A program made the position numbers and the translations under genes. From Gammaproteobacteria bacterium (GTDB lineage: Bacteria > Pseudomonadota > Gammaproteobacteria > Steroidobacterales > Steroidobacteraceae): DNA of 64,000 nt. Shown here piece by piece: positions 8,266 to 16,865 of the stretch (position 1 is its first letter; each line of letters starts with the position of its first letter). The notes under the pieces were generated by a model. The model saw nothing but the letters and a program-made list of their open reading frames with translations. It had not been told where the DNA came from and did no database searches. The stretch is from NCBI GenBank assembly GCA_025358295.1, contig JANYJY010000029.1, forward strand, positions 52,832-116,831, in the 5' to 3' direction.

Positions 8266-8757
8266 GTGACTGGACACTCATTCAAGGGCGAAGATGCCCA
8301 TGGCGGGGGAGCGTTGAGCAGTTCAATCGGGATTACATCGAAATTGCCCGTAGAGCAGCGTGCCGCATTGGAACAATTGCTGTTCTTTAACGTCAATCAA
8401 CATAGGGTCCGGGTCGGGATCCAGCAATCCATCGAAACCTACGGAGTCCCGGAGATTTTCGAGCAGGACGGCGGCTTGCGGGTTCGTGTCGGAGACATCG
8501 CCGGCGTGCAAACCCTATTCGCGATCTCGGAATTAGGTCGGCCCCTGGGCGTTGCCGTGTTCGTACGTTCGGCACATGAGAGATTCGCCGTATTGCATCT
8601 CGGACTGGAGCCCCGCTTGGGGGCAACGCCCGAGGTGAACACCCGGGTGCTCCTTAAACTGATGCATGAGATCCGCAGCGCCGCACGCCGCACGCGCGGT
8701 GTCGACCGCATCGAATTCGTCTACAAGGACCGCCAAGCCGTGCGCCTGCACGCTTAA
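8266..8757 (+). CDS. Hypothetical protein, about 163 aa
   Basis: An unrecognised soluble protein of mixed alpha/beta character. The central part has alternating hydrophobic strands (LFAISELG, VAVFVRSAHERFAVLHLG) and the C-terminal half has a helix rich in Arg (MHEIRSAARRTRG). The arrangement is faintly like an acetyltransferase-type fold, but no acyl-CoA loop motif is visible, so I do not assign one. The start is uncertain: GTG 8266 is used; TTG 8314 lies just behind a GGGGGAG box but with too short a spacer; an earlier TTG at 8164 is also in frame. It runs towards the tag gene, 18 bp downstream, and may be co-transcribed with it. Confidence 0.6.
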   Translation: MTGHSFKGEDAHGGGALSSSIGITSKLPVEQRAALEQLLFFNVNQHRVRVGIQQSIETYGVPEIFEQDGGLRVRVGDIAGVQTLFAISELGRPLGVAVFVRSAHERFAVLHLGLEPRLGATPEVNTRVLLKLMHEIRSAARRTRGVDRIEFVYKDRQAVRLHA

Positions 8758-8775
8758 ATCGACGATGCAATCCTG

Positions 8776-9396
8776 ATGGCCGGTCAACCCAACCGAATGA
8801 AGCTCGGAGCGCAACGTCATGCCGACGGCAAGCTGCGCTGCGCCTGGTGTCCTGCGGATCCGCTGTACACGGCCTATCACGACACGGAATGGGGAGCAGC
8901 CGTGCACGATGACCGGCAGCTGTTTGAGATGCTGTGTCTTGAGGGCGCGCAGGCAGGCTTGAGCTGGCTCATCATTCTGCGCAAGCGAGAAACCTATCGA
9001 CTGGCCTTCGACGGTTTCAACGCGCAGAAAATGGCCCGTTATGGTGCCGCCAAGCGCAGGCGTCTGCTACTCGATCCGGGCATCGTCCGAAATCGACTCA
9101 AGGTGGACGCTTTTATTTCCAACGCCAAAGCCTACCTCGAGATCCGACGCTCAATGACTTCTTTCGACGACTATATCTGGCAGTTTACCGACGGCAAGGT
9201 GGTGCGCCGCCGCCCCTTGTACCTGGGTGAGATAGCGCCATCGACATCGCAAAGCGACGCCATGAGCAAGGACCTAAAACGACGCGGTTTTCGGTTCGTC
9301 GGCTCGACCATCTGTTACGCCTTTATGCAAGCCGTGGGGATGGTCGATGAACATCAACGCCATTGTTGGGTGGCACGGAGAGGAAAGAGTCCATGA
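8776..9396 (+). CDS. tag: DNA-3-methyladenine glycosylase I
   Basis: A 206-aa base-excision repair enzyme that removes N3-methyladenine from alkylated DNA. Diagnostic features are RCAWCPADPLY near the N-terminus, YHDTEWG, the LEGAQAGLSW segment, and the C-terminal DEHQRHC. The zinc ligands of the family (Cys in CAWC, His in YHD, and His and Cys in the C-terminal QRHC) are all present. The usual Tag is about 190 aa; here an extra 15-20 residues precede RCAWC, so an internal ATG at residue 8 is an alternative start. The stop overlaps the next ATG in ATGA (9393-9396), indicating translational coupling with the S9 peptidase. Confidence 0.95.
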   Translation: MAGQPNRMKLGAQRHADGKLRCAWCPADPLYTAYHDTEWGAAVHDDRQLFEMLCLEGAQAGLSWLIILRKRETYRLAFDGFNAQKMARYGAAKRRRLLLDPGIVRNRLKVDAFISNAKAYLEIRRSMTSFDDYIWQFTDGKVVRRRPLYLGEIAPSTSQSDAMSKDLKRRGFRFVGSTICYAFMQAVGMVDEHQRHCWVARRGKSP

Positions 9397-11483
9397 AGGA
9401 TCGTGAATCGTGCGGCGCACCGCGTTGGCTACGGACGGCCGTGGCGGCCTTTTTTCTCATCGCAATGTCGCCGCAATGTTTTGCGCAAACCGCCAAGTCC
9501 CCTTTCAAGTCCCTCGACGTCTTCGACCTCCAGTGGGTAAGCGATCCGCAAATATCGCCCGATGGCCGCACCATCGCCTACGTACGCATGGGCTTCGACA
9601 TCAAAACGGACCGGCAGCGCGGCGTCGTATGGTTGATCGGGACGGATGGGAAGCACGAGCGCCCTCTATCGAGCGCCACGACGAGCACCTCGCCGCGATG
9701 GTCGCCGGACGGAACCCGCCTTGCCTATTTAGGCGTGGGTGCGGACGGCTCGACCCAGATGTTCGTCTATTGGCTCGACAGCGGAGTCACGGCAGCCATC
9801 AGCAATTTCACCGAATCACCATCGGGTCTTGCGTGGTCGCCTGACGGCCATTGGCTTGGCTTTACGATGCCGGTCGCGGCCGAGCGCAAGCCGTTGAAAG
9901 TCGACTTGCCGGAAGCGCCTAAGGATATTCACTGGGCGGACCCACCAAAGCTCATCGACCGATTGGTGTTCCGTGTGGACGGCGAGGGCTATGTACCGAA
10001 CGTATTCACTCAGCTTTTCATCGTCGGCGCCGACGGTGGCGCGGCGCGTCAGCTCACGCACGGAGATTTCGATCACCAGGGCACGCCCGCATTCGACATC
10101 GACGGCAAGAGCATTCTGATTTCAGCCAACCGGCGCCCGGATGCGGAGTACGAGCCACTGGACAGCGAAATCTTCCGTGTGAATTTATCTGACGACTCCA
10201 TTCACGCACTGACCGACCGCCGCGGACCTGATCATCATCCGGCCGTGTCCCCCGATGGCAGACATATTGCCTACTTGGGATTCGATGACAAGCGGCTGGG
10301 CTACCAAGCAACACAGCTGTACGTCATGGACAGTGACGGCAGTCACTCGCGCTCACTCACCCCCACTCTCGACCGCGACGCCGACTCACCTCGCTGGACG
10401 GCTGACGGCCGGGAATTGATTTTTCAATTCGATGACCATGGATCGACCAAGATCGCGGCAGTCGACCTCGGCGGAAAAATGCGCATTCTGGCCGATAACG
10501 TCGGCGGCGCAGACGTCAGCCGACCCTATTCAGGCGGTACGTTCACAAGTGCCGCCGCAGTCAAGGGAGCCAATGTCCGGTTTGCGTATACCAAGGCGGC
10601 ACCATTCGCGCCGGCGGCGCTCGCAACCGGCACCTCGTCGCGCGACATAGTGACTTTGAAGGTACCGAGCGACCCGCTGCTCGGCCAACGAACTCTCGGT
10701 GCGGTGGAGGATCTGTCATTCGAATCATCGGTGGACCATCGGCGTATTCAGGGGTGGATCGTCAAGCCGCCGGGCTTCAATGCCGCCAAGAAATACCCGT
10801 TGCTGCTCGAGATTCACGGCGGGCCGTTTGCGAGCTACGGACCAAGTTTTGCCGCTGAAATTCAGCTGTACGTCGCGGCCGGATACGTGGTTCTTTACCT
10901 CAATCCACGCGGCAGCACGAGTTACGGCGAGGAATTCGCGGATTTGATCCATCACGACTATCCGGACAACGACTACGGTGACCTCATGTCGGGTGTGGAT
11001 GCCGTCGTCGGACGCGGCTACATCGATGCCCAGCGCCTGTTCGTCACAGGCGGAAGCGGCGGAGGGGTGCTGAGCGCGTGGATTGTCGGTCACACCGACA
11101 GATTTCGTGCGGCCGTGGTCGTAAAGCCCGTCATCAATTGGACGAGTTTCGTGCTCACCGCCGACATGACGAACTATTTTTCCCGATATTGGTTCGGCGG
11201 TTTTCCGTGGGATGATGCGCAGTCGTATTGGAAGCGTTCGCCGCTGGCCTACGTCGGCAATGTACACACGCCCACCATGCTGATGACCGGTGAAGTGGAT
11301 TACCGCACGCCCTCGAGCGAAGCCGAGCAGTTCTACCAAGCCTTGAAATTGCGCAAGATCGACACGGCGTTGGTGCGCGTTCCGAATGCATCCCACGATA
11401 TTTCCGCGCGCCCGAGTCTGCTTATCGACAAGGTGGCCTATGTGCTGGCGTGGTTTGCGCAGCACGACCTCAAATCACCGTGA
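9393..11483 (+). CDS. S9 family (prolyl oligopeptidase/acylaminoacyl-type) serine peptidase, secreted
   Basis: A 696-aa peptidase with an N-terminal signal peptide (basic start, hydrophobic AAFFLIAMS, cleavage after CFAQ), so probably periplasmic. Residues about 40-400 carry repeated PDG-containing beta-propeller blades (SPDGRTIAYV, SPDGTRLAYL, SPDGRHIAYL). The C-terminal alpha/beta-hydrolase domain holds the triad: S555 in GGSGGG, D636 in GEVDYRTP and H668 in ASHDIS. Likely role is oligopeptide degradation; the exact specificity cannot be read. The ATG at 9393 overlaps the tag stop and is preceded by GAGAGGAAAG, so I prefer it over an in-frame TTG 30 nt earlier. It converges with the gene ending at 11502. 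Confidence 0.93.
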   Translation: MKDRESCGAPRWLRTAVAAFFLIAMSPQCFAQTAKSPFKSLDVFDLQWVSDPQISPDGRTIAYVRMGFDIKTDRQRGVVWLIGTDGKHERPLSSATTSTSPRWSPDGTRLAYLGVGADGSTQMFVYWLDSGVTAAISNFTESPSGLAWSPDGHWLGFTMPVAAERKPLKVDLPEAPKDIHWADPPKLIDRLVFRVDGEGYVPNVFTQLFIVGADGGAARQLTHGDFDHQGTPAFDIDGKSILISANRRPDAEYEPLDSEIFRVNLSDDSIHALTDRRGPDHHPAVSPDGRHIAYLGFDDKRLGYQATQLYVMDSDGSHSRSLTPTLDRDADSPRWTADGRELIFQFDDHGSTKIAAVDLGGKMRILADNVGGADVSRPYSGGTFTSAAAVKGANVRFAYTKAAPFAPAALATGTSSRDIVTLKVPSDPLLGQRTLGAVEDLSFESSVDHRRIQGWIVKPPGFNAAKKYPLLLEIHGGPFASYGPSFAAEIQLYVAAGYVVLYLNPRGSTSYGEEFADLIHHDYPDNDYGDLMSGVDAVVGRGYIDAQRLFVTGGSGGGVLSAWIVGHTDRFRAAVVVKPVINWTSFVLTADMTNYFSRYWFGGFPWDDAQSYWKRSPLAYVGNVHTPTMLMTGEVDYRTPSSEAEQFYQALKLRKIDTALVRVPNASHDISARPSLLIDKVAYVLAWFAQHDLKSP

Positions 11484-11501
11484 GTCGGCCTTTCGCGTCG
11501 A

Positions 11502-12491
11502 TCAGGGGTGCGCCACCGGGGGGTCGAGCGCCAACTTATGTTCCCGCAGTATGGCAATGCAGACGTCCTCTTCGCGTGCCAGGGAGCGCATATGCATGAG
11601 TCGCGTCCGGGTTCGAGCGTTCTTTGTCCAGGGCAACAGCGGAGTGTCGAGATTGACCGCCGTCGCCTGGCGCCACTCCAGGACATGCCGGCGTTCGGCG
11701 ATCGATCGAGCTTCCTTGCTGTCGGGCTGGAGGAAGTGGCGCTCTATGCCGAATCCGATGTTCTGCACGACGATGGTGTCGCCGCGTTGCATGATTTTAG
11801 CGAGCTTCAGGCACAGCTCACGTCGTTCGGAAAGGCTGGCCGATTCTCGGCACGCCTCAACTAAGGGTGCAAACGATGGGATGATTTCGGCGCCCGCGAT
11901 GCCTGCGACCGTCCTATATCTCTCCGCATCGGATGCCGCGTAATTTCCCGGGAGCCGATTTCGCACTGAGTTGAGAGAATCAAACATCATGGCAACGATG
12001 CGGTTCCAATACAGATCGAAACGGCCGACCCGCGCCATATCCGCGAGCACACGGTCGACTTCGATGCCATCCCTATCCCGTTGCGCTGCCGCCAGCGTGG
12101 GCAGCCACGCCGCGGCATTGTCGGGGTCCACCCAGCGCATGACGGTTGCGATGTCGCGAATGTCGCAGGTCTGGCTCAAGGTGCAAAGCTGCAGCCGCAG
12201 CCAGCCGATATCCGGCCTCTGAGGCGCGAGTTCGCTGGCGCGGGCAGCGAGTTCCAGCGCCGCTTGCTCGGATTTGGCCGTGTCCGCGCGTACAGCCGAC
12301 CCATCGACGTTCAGGGCTGCGGCTGTGGCTAGCGAGTTCGCATCCGCGCGCGCGGCGAGGGCCTGCACGGCTTTGGCGGTCCATTTGGCGTAGTTGGCGG
12401 ACTCTACGCGCTGATTCTCCTTGGCTGTCGCTGCCGCCGCACAAGCGGTCGCGAACGCGAGGAGCAGTAGGTAGTGCTTCAACATGAGCAC
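11502..12491 (-). CDS. Hypothetical exported protein, 329 aa
   Basis: I do not recognise the family. The first 23 residues are a signal peptide (hydrophobic LLLLAFATACAAAA). A cysteine at the end of the hydrophobic core (TACAA) might form a lipobox, but the surrounding residues are not a good match. The rest is helical and alanine-rich, with TPR-like pacing (ALELAARASELAPQRPDIGW) and four cysteines in two nearby pairs (CTLSQTC, later CRES and CLKL). The GTG at 12491 has GAGGA 5-6 nt upstream; an ATG two codons later is possible. It is the last of three same-strand genes with gaps of 8 and 24 bp, so likely an operon with the DUF502 gene. Confidence 0.7.
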   Translation of the reverse strand: MLMLKHYLLLLAFATACAAAATAKENQRVESANYAKWTAKAVQALAARADANSLATAAALNVDGSAVRADTAKSEQAALELAARASELAPQRPDIGWLRLQLCTLSQTCDIRDIATVMRWVDPDNAAAWLPTLAAAQRDRDGIEVDRVLADMARVGRFDLYWNRIVAMMFDSLNSVRNRLPGNYAASDAERYRTVAGIAGAEIIPSFAPLVEACRESASLSERRELCLKLAKIMQRGDTIVVQNIGFGIERHFLQPDSKEARSIAERRHVLEWRQATAVNLDTPLLPWTKNARTRTRLMHMRSLAREEDVCIAILREHKLALDPPVAHP

Positions 12492-12499
12492 TCGATTCC

Positions 12500-13108
12500 T
12501 CAGCTGTTGGCGCGACTGCCGGCAGCCGTCAGGCCCGCTGTGATCGCCAGGCGCATGGCATCTTCAACCGATATGTCGAGCGGCTCAATCCGGTCGCGCG
12601 GCAGGTAAATCGTGTAGCCGCCGAACGCATAGCTCATCGGAAAATAGACGGTGACCCAGTCATGGCCGCCGTGCGCATTCAGCACGGACGGGACATCTTC
12701 CCGCGTGACGAAGCCGATTGCATGCACGTCGGCGAATCTGGCCAATACCACGCGTTGCAGGTCACGCTTCTCGCCGCTGCCGGACGGCAGCAAGCTGACC
12801 ACGTCGCGAAATCCGCCATAAAGGGTTTTCACGAAAGGGATCCGGTTCAAAAAATCGTCCCAGTACTTGAGCAGAATTTTGCCGGCGTAGGCATTGACCA
12901 GGCTGCCGACGATGAGCAGAAGGACAAATCCCGTGATCAGACCCAGACCGGGCCAATAATGCTCCGGACTGATCACCCGTAGCGCGATGAGTGCACGCCG
13001 CAGCCAACCTTCGACGGTATTCACCAGCCACCAAATCACGTACACCGTCAATGCCAGGGGCAGTACGGTCACCAAGCCGCTCATGGTCAGCGTTAAGATC
13101 TTGCGCAT
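12500..13108 (-). CDS. DUF502 family membrane protein
   Basis: A 202-aa inner-membrane protein with two predicted helices: residues 8-28 and about 52-75. The family hallmark follows the second helix: a segment with RIPFVKTLYGGFRDVV, then a soluble beta-rich domain ending in the YTIYLPRDRIEPLDIS region. The function of DUF502 is unknown; it is common in proteobacteria and in plants. Length matches the family (about 200). It sits 8 bp upstream of the exported protein gene ending at 11502 and 24 bp downstream of the gene at 13133, in one strand run. Confidence 0.88.
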   Translation of the reverse strand: MRKILTLTMSGLVTVLPLALTVYVIWWLVNTVEGWLRRALIALRVISPEHYWPGLGLITGFVLLLIVGSLVNAYAGKILLKYWDDFLNRIPFVKTLYGGFRDVVSLLPSGSGEKRDLQRVVLARFADVHAIGFVTREDVPSVLNAHGGHDWVTVYFPMSYAFGGYTIYLPRDRIEPLDISVEDAMRLAITAGLTAAGSRANS

Positions 13109-13132
13109 GTGTCAATCATCGCATGATCGGGC

Positions 13133-14047
13133 TCAGCGTGCTGCAATCGCACAGAAGGTCTGCGAACTCCGCTGATATTCACTGCTCTGCACCAGCGCCG
13201 CGCTCTTTTGATTCCACACGTAGAATTCGGTGACAACGGCGTTGCCGTGCACACGGGAAATGCTCAACAGTCTGCTGTCGCGTCGACTCAGCAGGGCCTC
13301 GTCATTTCGACATGGCAGCGTACCCTGGATCTCGGCCAGGCTCTGTAACGAGGGGGCCTGGACGGCGCCGGTGCTCCAGTCGATCAGCACCAGGCGGCCG
13401 CAACCAGGTCCGCAGCGCGTCAAGGCGGCCGTGACATGACCGGCAAAGTTCGGGCCCCCGGCCAGAGCACGCCGCAGTATTTCGCGATCGTCGTCGGATA
13501 AGTCGTTCGCGGCGAACTCCAACTCGGGCGGCGCCGAGGCGTCGAACGCTCCGCTCGGGTATTCGGAGAATCGTGGCGCGCTCAGGAGTTCCGGATCGAA
13601 CCGGGCGGGAGGCTCGCCGGCATTGCCGCGGATGCGGTCCAGCTGGTCGGCAACAATGTCGGTCACGTACCAGTCATCAATCGTTACCGCGGCACGTGCG
13701 GACTTCCCTGCAACTGCAACCGCCACCAGTGCGTGATCATCGCAGTTATTGCCGGCATTGTGCGCCGTGCAAAGACTGTATTGCGTATAGGCACCATAGA
13801 TATTGGGCGCACCCGGATCGTTGGGAGCCAAGAACACCACGTAACGTCCGGTGGGCACTTCGACGGTGAATTTCGCCTGTCCGCGCGCCAGCTGGACGGA
13901 GTGGAGTCGAGAGGTGTCGAGATCGGAGACATACAGCGTCATTGACGGTGTCAGTCGGCTCGGGAAGGCGACCACGCCCTCAATCACACCGGCGAGAGCA
14001 CCGGCGCTCAGTCCAAGCGACCCCATGACCGCCAGGAACAAGCGCAC
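13133..14047 (-). CDS. Hypothetical exported protein with PNFAGH-type domain
   Basis: A protein of about 304 aa. A signal peptide starts at the GTG chosen (MRLFLAVMG, cleavage near ALAG). The first half (GVIEGVVAFPSR, TLYVSDLDT, GRYVVFLAPND) looks like a carboxypeptidase-regulatory-like beta-sandwich. The second half contains GPNFAGHVTAALTRCGPGCG and WSTGAV, a pattern I know from many uncharacterised proteobacterial proteins (PNFAGHY, CGxGC). Six cysteines may form disulfides. The frame stays open upstream to 14389, but that extension would overlap the dodecin gene on the other strand and lacks a signal peptide at its start, so I cut it here. An in-frame TTG at 14068 is another option. Confidence 0.65.
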   Translation of the reverse strand: MRLFLAVMGSLGLSAGALAGVIEGVVAFPSRLTPSMTLYVSDLDTSRLHSVQLARGQAKFTVEVPTGRYVVFLAPNDPGAPNIYGAYTQYSLCTAHNAGNNCDDHALVAVAVAGKSARAAVTIDDWYVTDIVADQLDRIRGNAGEPPARFDPELLSAPRFSEYPSGAFDASAPPELEFAANDLSDDDREILRRALAGGPNFAGHVTAALTRCGPGCGRLVLIDWSTGAVQAPSLQSLAEIQGTLPCRNDEALLSRRDSRLLSISRVHGNAVVTEFYVWNQKSAALVQSSEYQRSSQTFCAIAAR

Positions 14048-14228
14048 GACAATGTGGTACCCCGACAAGCTAGCGACTCTCCGCAGGAATGGTAGCGACC
14101 CACTGACATGGTAGCGACGCCCGGCGCTGCAAGCTAGTGCCCTGCGAGCCGGACTCGAGATTGCACGACCGCGCATATCTCTGTCAGGATGTTGTGCCAT
14201 AGAACCGATTGAGTCACTGGAGCCGCAC

Positions 14229-14435
14229 ATGTCGTCAGTTGCACGGGTCACGGAAATCATCGCCTCGTCGAAGAAAAGTTTCGACGACGCACTGGAGAAC
14301 GGGGTGAAGCGCGCTACCAAGACCTTGAAGAACGTCGCGGGTGCCTGGGTGGCAAGCCAAGACGTGGTCATCGTCAAGGGCAAGATCACCGAGTATCGCG
14401 TGCGATTGAAAGTAACTTTCGTGCTGGCCGAATAG
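14229..14435 (+). CDS. Dodecin family flavin-binding protein
   Basis: A 68-aa protein forming a hollow dodecamer that binds and stores flavins. The sequence shows the dodecin pattern: VARVTEIIASSKKSFDDAL, then a helix of the TKTLKNVAGAWV type containing the flavin-stacking Trp, and a final strand with EYRVRLKVTFVL. Length matches the family exactly. It is isolated between divergent and convergent minus-strand genes, with its own start and no operon partner. Confidence 0.92.
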   Translation: MSSVARVTEIIASSKKSFDDALENGVKRATKTLKNVAGAWVASQDVVIVKGKITEYRVRLKVTFVLAE

Positions 14436-14464
14436 GCGCACGCGGTCCATTCGAGAATTGCGGA

Positions 14465-15151
14465 TTACGGCTGCCGCGGCAGAATGAATCTCAGTCCCTG
14501 GTAATTAAGCACCACGCCGTCGCGTCGAATCCGCTCCAGGGTGGGTCCTTCCTGCAATTTGCTCCCTTCGTGATATTTGCGCATATTGATGTATACGAAG
14601 CGCTCCGCCGCCTTGGTCGCATACACATGAACGTCTAGGTGCAGCTCCGGCAGCGCTTGCGCGCCGGTTAAATTGATTTCACTGATCGAGGGCAGAACTT
14701 CCTGGTCCCCGGCGTTCGCATCCTCGCCGGTCGATACCGGATCGGGGCGATGTACGGTGTGCAGGGTCGCGGCATTCGTGACCTCGGGTGGATTCGCAAC
14801 GGCCCGCGGTGCCTGCGGCGATGCGCCATTTTCCTGGGCCGCAACCGGTATTTCCGGCGCGTAAACCGGCGCCGAGTCCAGGGGACTAAAGTGTTGCGCA
14901 GGGGGCTTTGCGGCGGCTGCGGCAGCGGACGGCGAATCCACCGGCGTCGAGACATGTCCGGCGGAAGGACTCTTTCGCCACAGAATGATCCCGAGCACCA
15001 GCAGATTGACGGCGAATAGCACCCCCAGCGCGACCGCCCAGAGGGGGAGCCCATTGCGCCGCACACCTAGCCGCGTATCCGTCAGACCGGGAAGGGTCTG
15101 CCTTTGCCGTTCAACTTCCGACTTTTTAAGCGCGTCGAGTATGAAGGACAT
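14465..15151 (-). CDS. gspB: General secretion pathway protein B (GspB/ExeB-like)
   Basis: A protein of about 228 aa that, with GspA, helps build the type II secretion outer-membrane pore across peptidoglycan. The N-terminal signature MSFILDALKKSE is diagnostic. One membrane helix (about residues 39-57) is followed by a long Pro/Ala-rich periplasmic linker. A C-terminal GspB domain contains LPELHLDVHVY, FVYINMRKYHEGS and DGVVLNYQGLRF. I place the start at the ATG of MSFILD rather than a TTG four codons earlier; it lies 8 nt after the gspA stop. No other type II secretion genes are in the window. Confidence 0.92.
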   Translation of the reverse strand: MSFILDALKKSEVERQRQTLPGLTDTRLGVRRNGLPLWAVALGVLFAVNLLVLGIILWRKSPSAGHVSTPVDSPSAAAAAAKPPAQHFSPLDSAPVYAPEIPVAAQENGASPQAPRAVANPPEVTNAATLHTVHRPDPVSTGEDANAGDQEVLPSISEINLTGAQALPELHLDVHVYATKAAERFVYINMRKYHEGSKLQEGPTLERIRRDGVVLNYQGLRFILPRQP

Positions 15152-15159
15152 GGAACTGC

Positions 15160-16845
15160 TCAACCGCCGCGCGGAACATTGGGCAACAACAAGGGCGAGC
15201 CAGGCTCGGCCAAGGCGGTGTCCAGCACGACTTGGGTTTGCACTCCCGCAATGCCGTCGACATTCAGCCGATGTTCACGTTGGAAATTCTTCACGGCGAT
15301 CGCGAGCTCTTCGTCGTACACGTCACCGTGTTCCGGATCCCCCGCGGCCCCCTGCAGGGCATTGAGACTGCGCCGCAGCCAGCGGACTTCAGCTCCCTTC
15401 ATGCCGACCGACAGCAGCCGGGGGTGCGCGGTCTTGGGTTTCCAGACGAGGGTGAATTCCCCGAACCAATCCCGAGAAACATCATCGAGAGCCACGCGCA
15501 CGTTGTGTTCTCCCAAATTCAAGGTTGCGAACCGGTCGTCTAACGCGGCAAGGACCACGCGGTGCCGCTGACCATGATCGTCGGTCAAGGTCAGTATAGC
15601 CGGCCGGTTGAAGGCTCTGACTTGCGCCCAAGCGCCGTGTTGTTCCAGGCAGGACAATCCCGCCTTGGCTGCCTGGCCACAGGGGTCCTTGTCGTCCGCC
15701 ATGGCCGTGCCCCACAATGAAAGCAGGCGACGGAATGCGGCAGAATCGCCCGTATTGGCACTATTGTCGGCCAGCAGGGAATTTAGAGACACCGCCGGCG
15801 CGGCCGCAGCAGGCATCGTCGCGGTACCGGGCATCGTCGTCGTGGCGACCGAAGGCGCCTCCGGCTTGTTAGCCACCGGGATCTGCACGGCCGCTGCATG
15901 CCGCGGCTTGGCAGCCGACGCGTGCCCAGGCGCGCTCGGGCTCTGCCAGAGCTGCCAGCCGACAAATGCGGCGGCGGCGACTCCTGCAATGCCAAGAGTC
16001 GCCATGAGCCAACCCAGCCATAAAGGCATGAACTGCCGGCCATAGACCTCGCCGGCCGCGCGCCTCACGAGCGCCGCCGTTATCTTGCGGGTTTCCTGCG
16101 TATAGCCGCCCAGCAGGGCGCGATCGCAGGTCACATTGATCACGCGAGGGATGCCCGACGCCAAGCGGTGCACCTCTACCAGCGCAGACGCTGTGAAAAT
16201 TTCTTCGGGCGCGCCCGCCACACGCAATCGGTGGCGCACATAGCCCAGCGTTTCTTCGCGCGACAAAGGCTCCAAATGATATCGGCCGGTGATTCGCTGC
16301 GCCAGCTGGCGCAATTCGGTGCGATCGAGCAGCTCACGCAGTTCCGGCTGTCCGATCAGAATGATTTGCAGCAACTTATGAGTCGGAGTCTCCAAGTTGG
16401 TCAGCAGCCGGACTTGTTCCAATACTTCGGCGGACAAATTTTGCGCCTCATCCACAATCACGATGATGCGCCGTCCTTCGGCGTGTGCGGCCAGCAAGCG
16501 CCGATTCAGCGCGTCGACCAGTTGTTTGACGCTGTCGCGATCGGCGACGGCGATGTCGAGACCGAGCTCCTCGCAGATGGTGAGCAAAAACTCCACGGGA
16601 GTGACTCGCGGATTCAATATCACGGCAACGTCGGCATGGTGCGGTACGCGCGATAGAAGAGTCCGCACCACGGTGGTCTTGCCGGTGCCGACCTCCCCCG
16701 TCAGCTGAATGAAGCCTCCGGACTCGTTGATGCCGTACAAGAGATGTGCGAGAGCCTCGGCGTGGCGCTCGCTCAAATAGAGGTAACGCGGATCCGGCGT
16801 GATAGCGAAGGGCTTTTCGTTGAGACCGAAGAAGCGTAAGTACAT
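15160..16845 (-). CDS. gspA: General secretion pathway ATPase GspA (ExeA-like) with peptidoglycan-binding domain
   Basis: A 561-aa inner-membrane ATPase that interacts with peptidoglycan and GspB to place the secretin. Residues 1-270 form the ExeA-type AAA domain, beginning MYLRFFGLNEKPFAITPDPRYLYLS. Walker A is GEVGTGKTT and Walker B is IIVIVDEAQNL. One membrane helix follows (LGWLMATLGIAGVAAAAF, about 275-297), then a Pro/Ala-rich linker and a C-terminal PG_binding_1 domain (VRWLRRSLNALQG to DGIAGVQTQVVL). The stop lies 8 bp upstream of gspB, so the pair is one transcript. The dinB gene ends 20 bp upstream on the same strand. Confidence 0.94.
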   Translation of the reverse strand: MYLRFFGLNEKPFAITPDPRYLYLSERHAEALAHLLYGINESGGFIQLTGEVGTGKTTVVRTLLSRVPHHADVAVILNPRVTPVEFLLTICEELGLDIAVADRDSVKQLVDALNRRLLAAHAEGRRIIVIVDEAQNLSAEVLEQVRLLTNLETPTHKLLQIILIGQPELRELLDRTELRQLAQRITGRYHLEPLSREETLGYVRHRLRVAGAPEEIFTASALVEVHRLASGIPRVINVTCDRALLGGYTQETRKITAALVRRAAGEVYGRQFMPLWLGWLMATLGIAGVAAAAFVGWQLWQSPSAPGHASAAKPRHAAAVQIPVANKPEAPSVATTTMPGTATMPAAAAPAVSLNSLLADNSANTGDSAAFRRLLSLWGTAMADDKDPCGQAAKAGLSCLEQHGAWAQVRAFNRPAILTLTDDHGQRHRVVLAALDDRFATLNLGEHNVRVALDDVSRDWFGEFTLVWKPKTAHPRLLSVGMKGAEVRWLRRSLNALQGAAGDPEHGDVYDEELAIAVKNFQREHRLNVDGIAGVQTQVVLDTALAEPGSPLLLPNVPRGG

Positions 16846-16865
16846 AGCCGGCCTAGGATACCAAC

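Noticed and set aside
14088..14120. Short direct repeat ATGGTAGCGAC (two copies)
   Set aside because: Two 11-bp copies near the start of a hypothetical gene; too short and not linked to any known element or regulator.
14048..14389. N-terminal extension of the minus-strand gene ending at 13133
   Set aside because: The extra 114 codons run antisense through the dodecin gene and would bury the evident signal peptide inside the protein.
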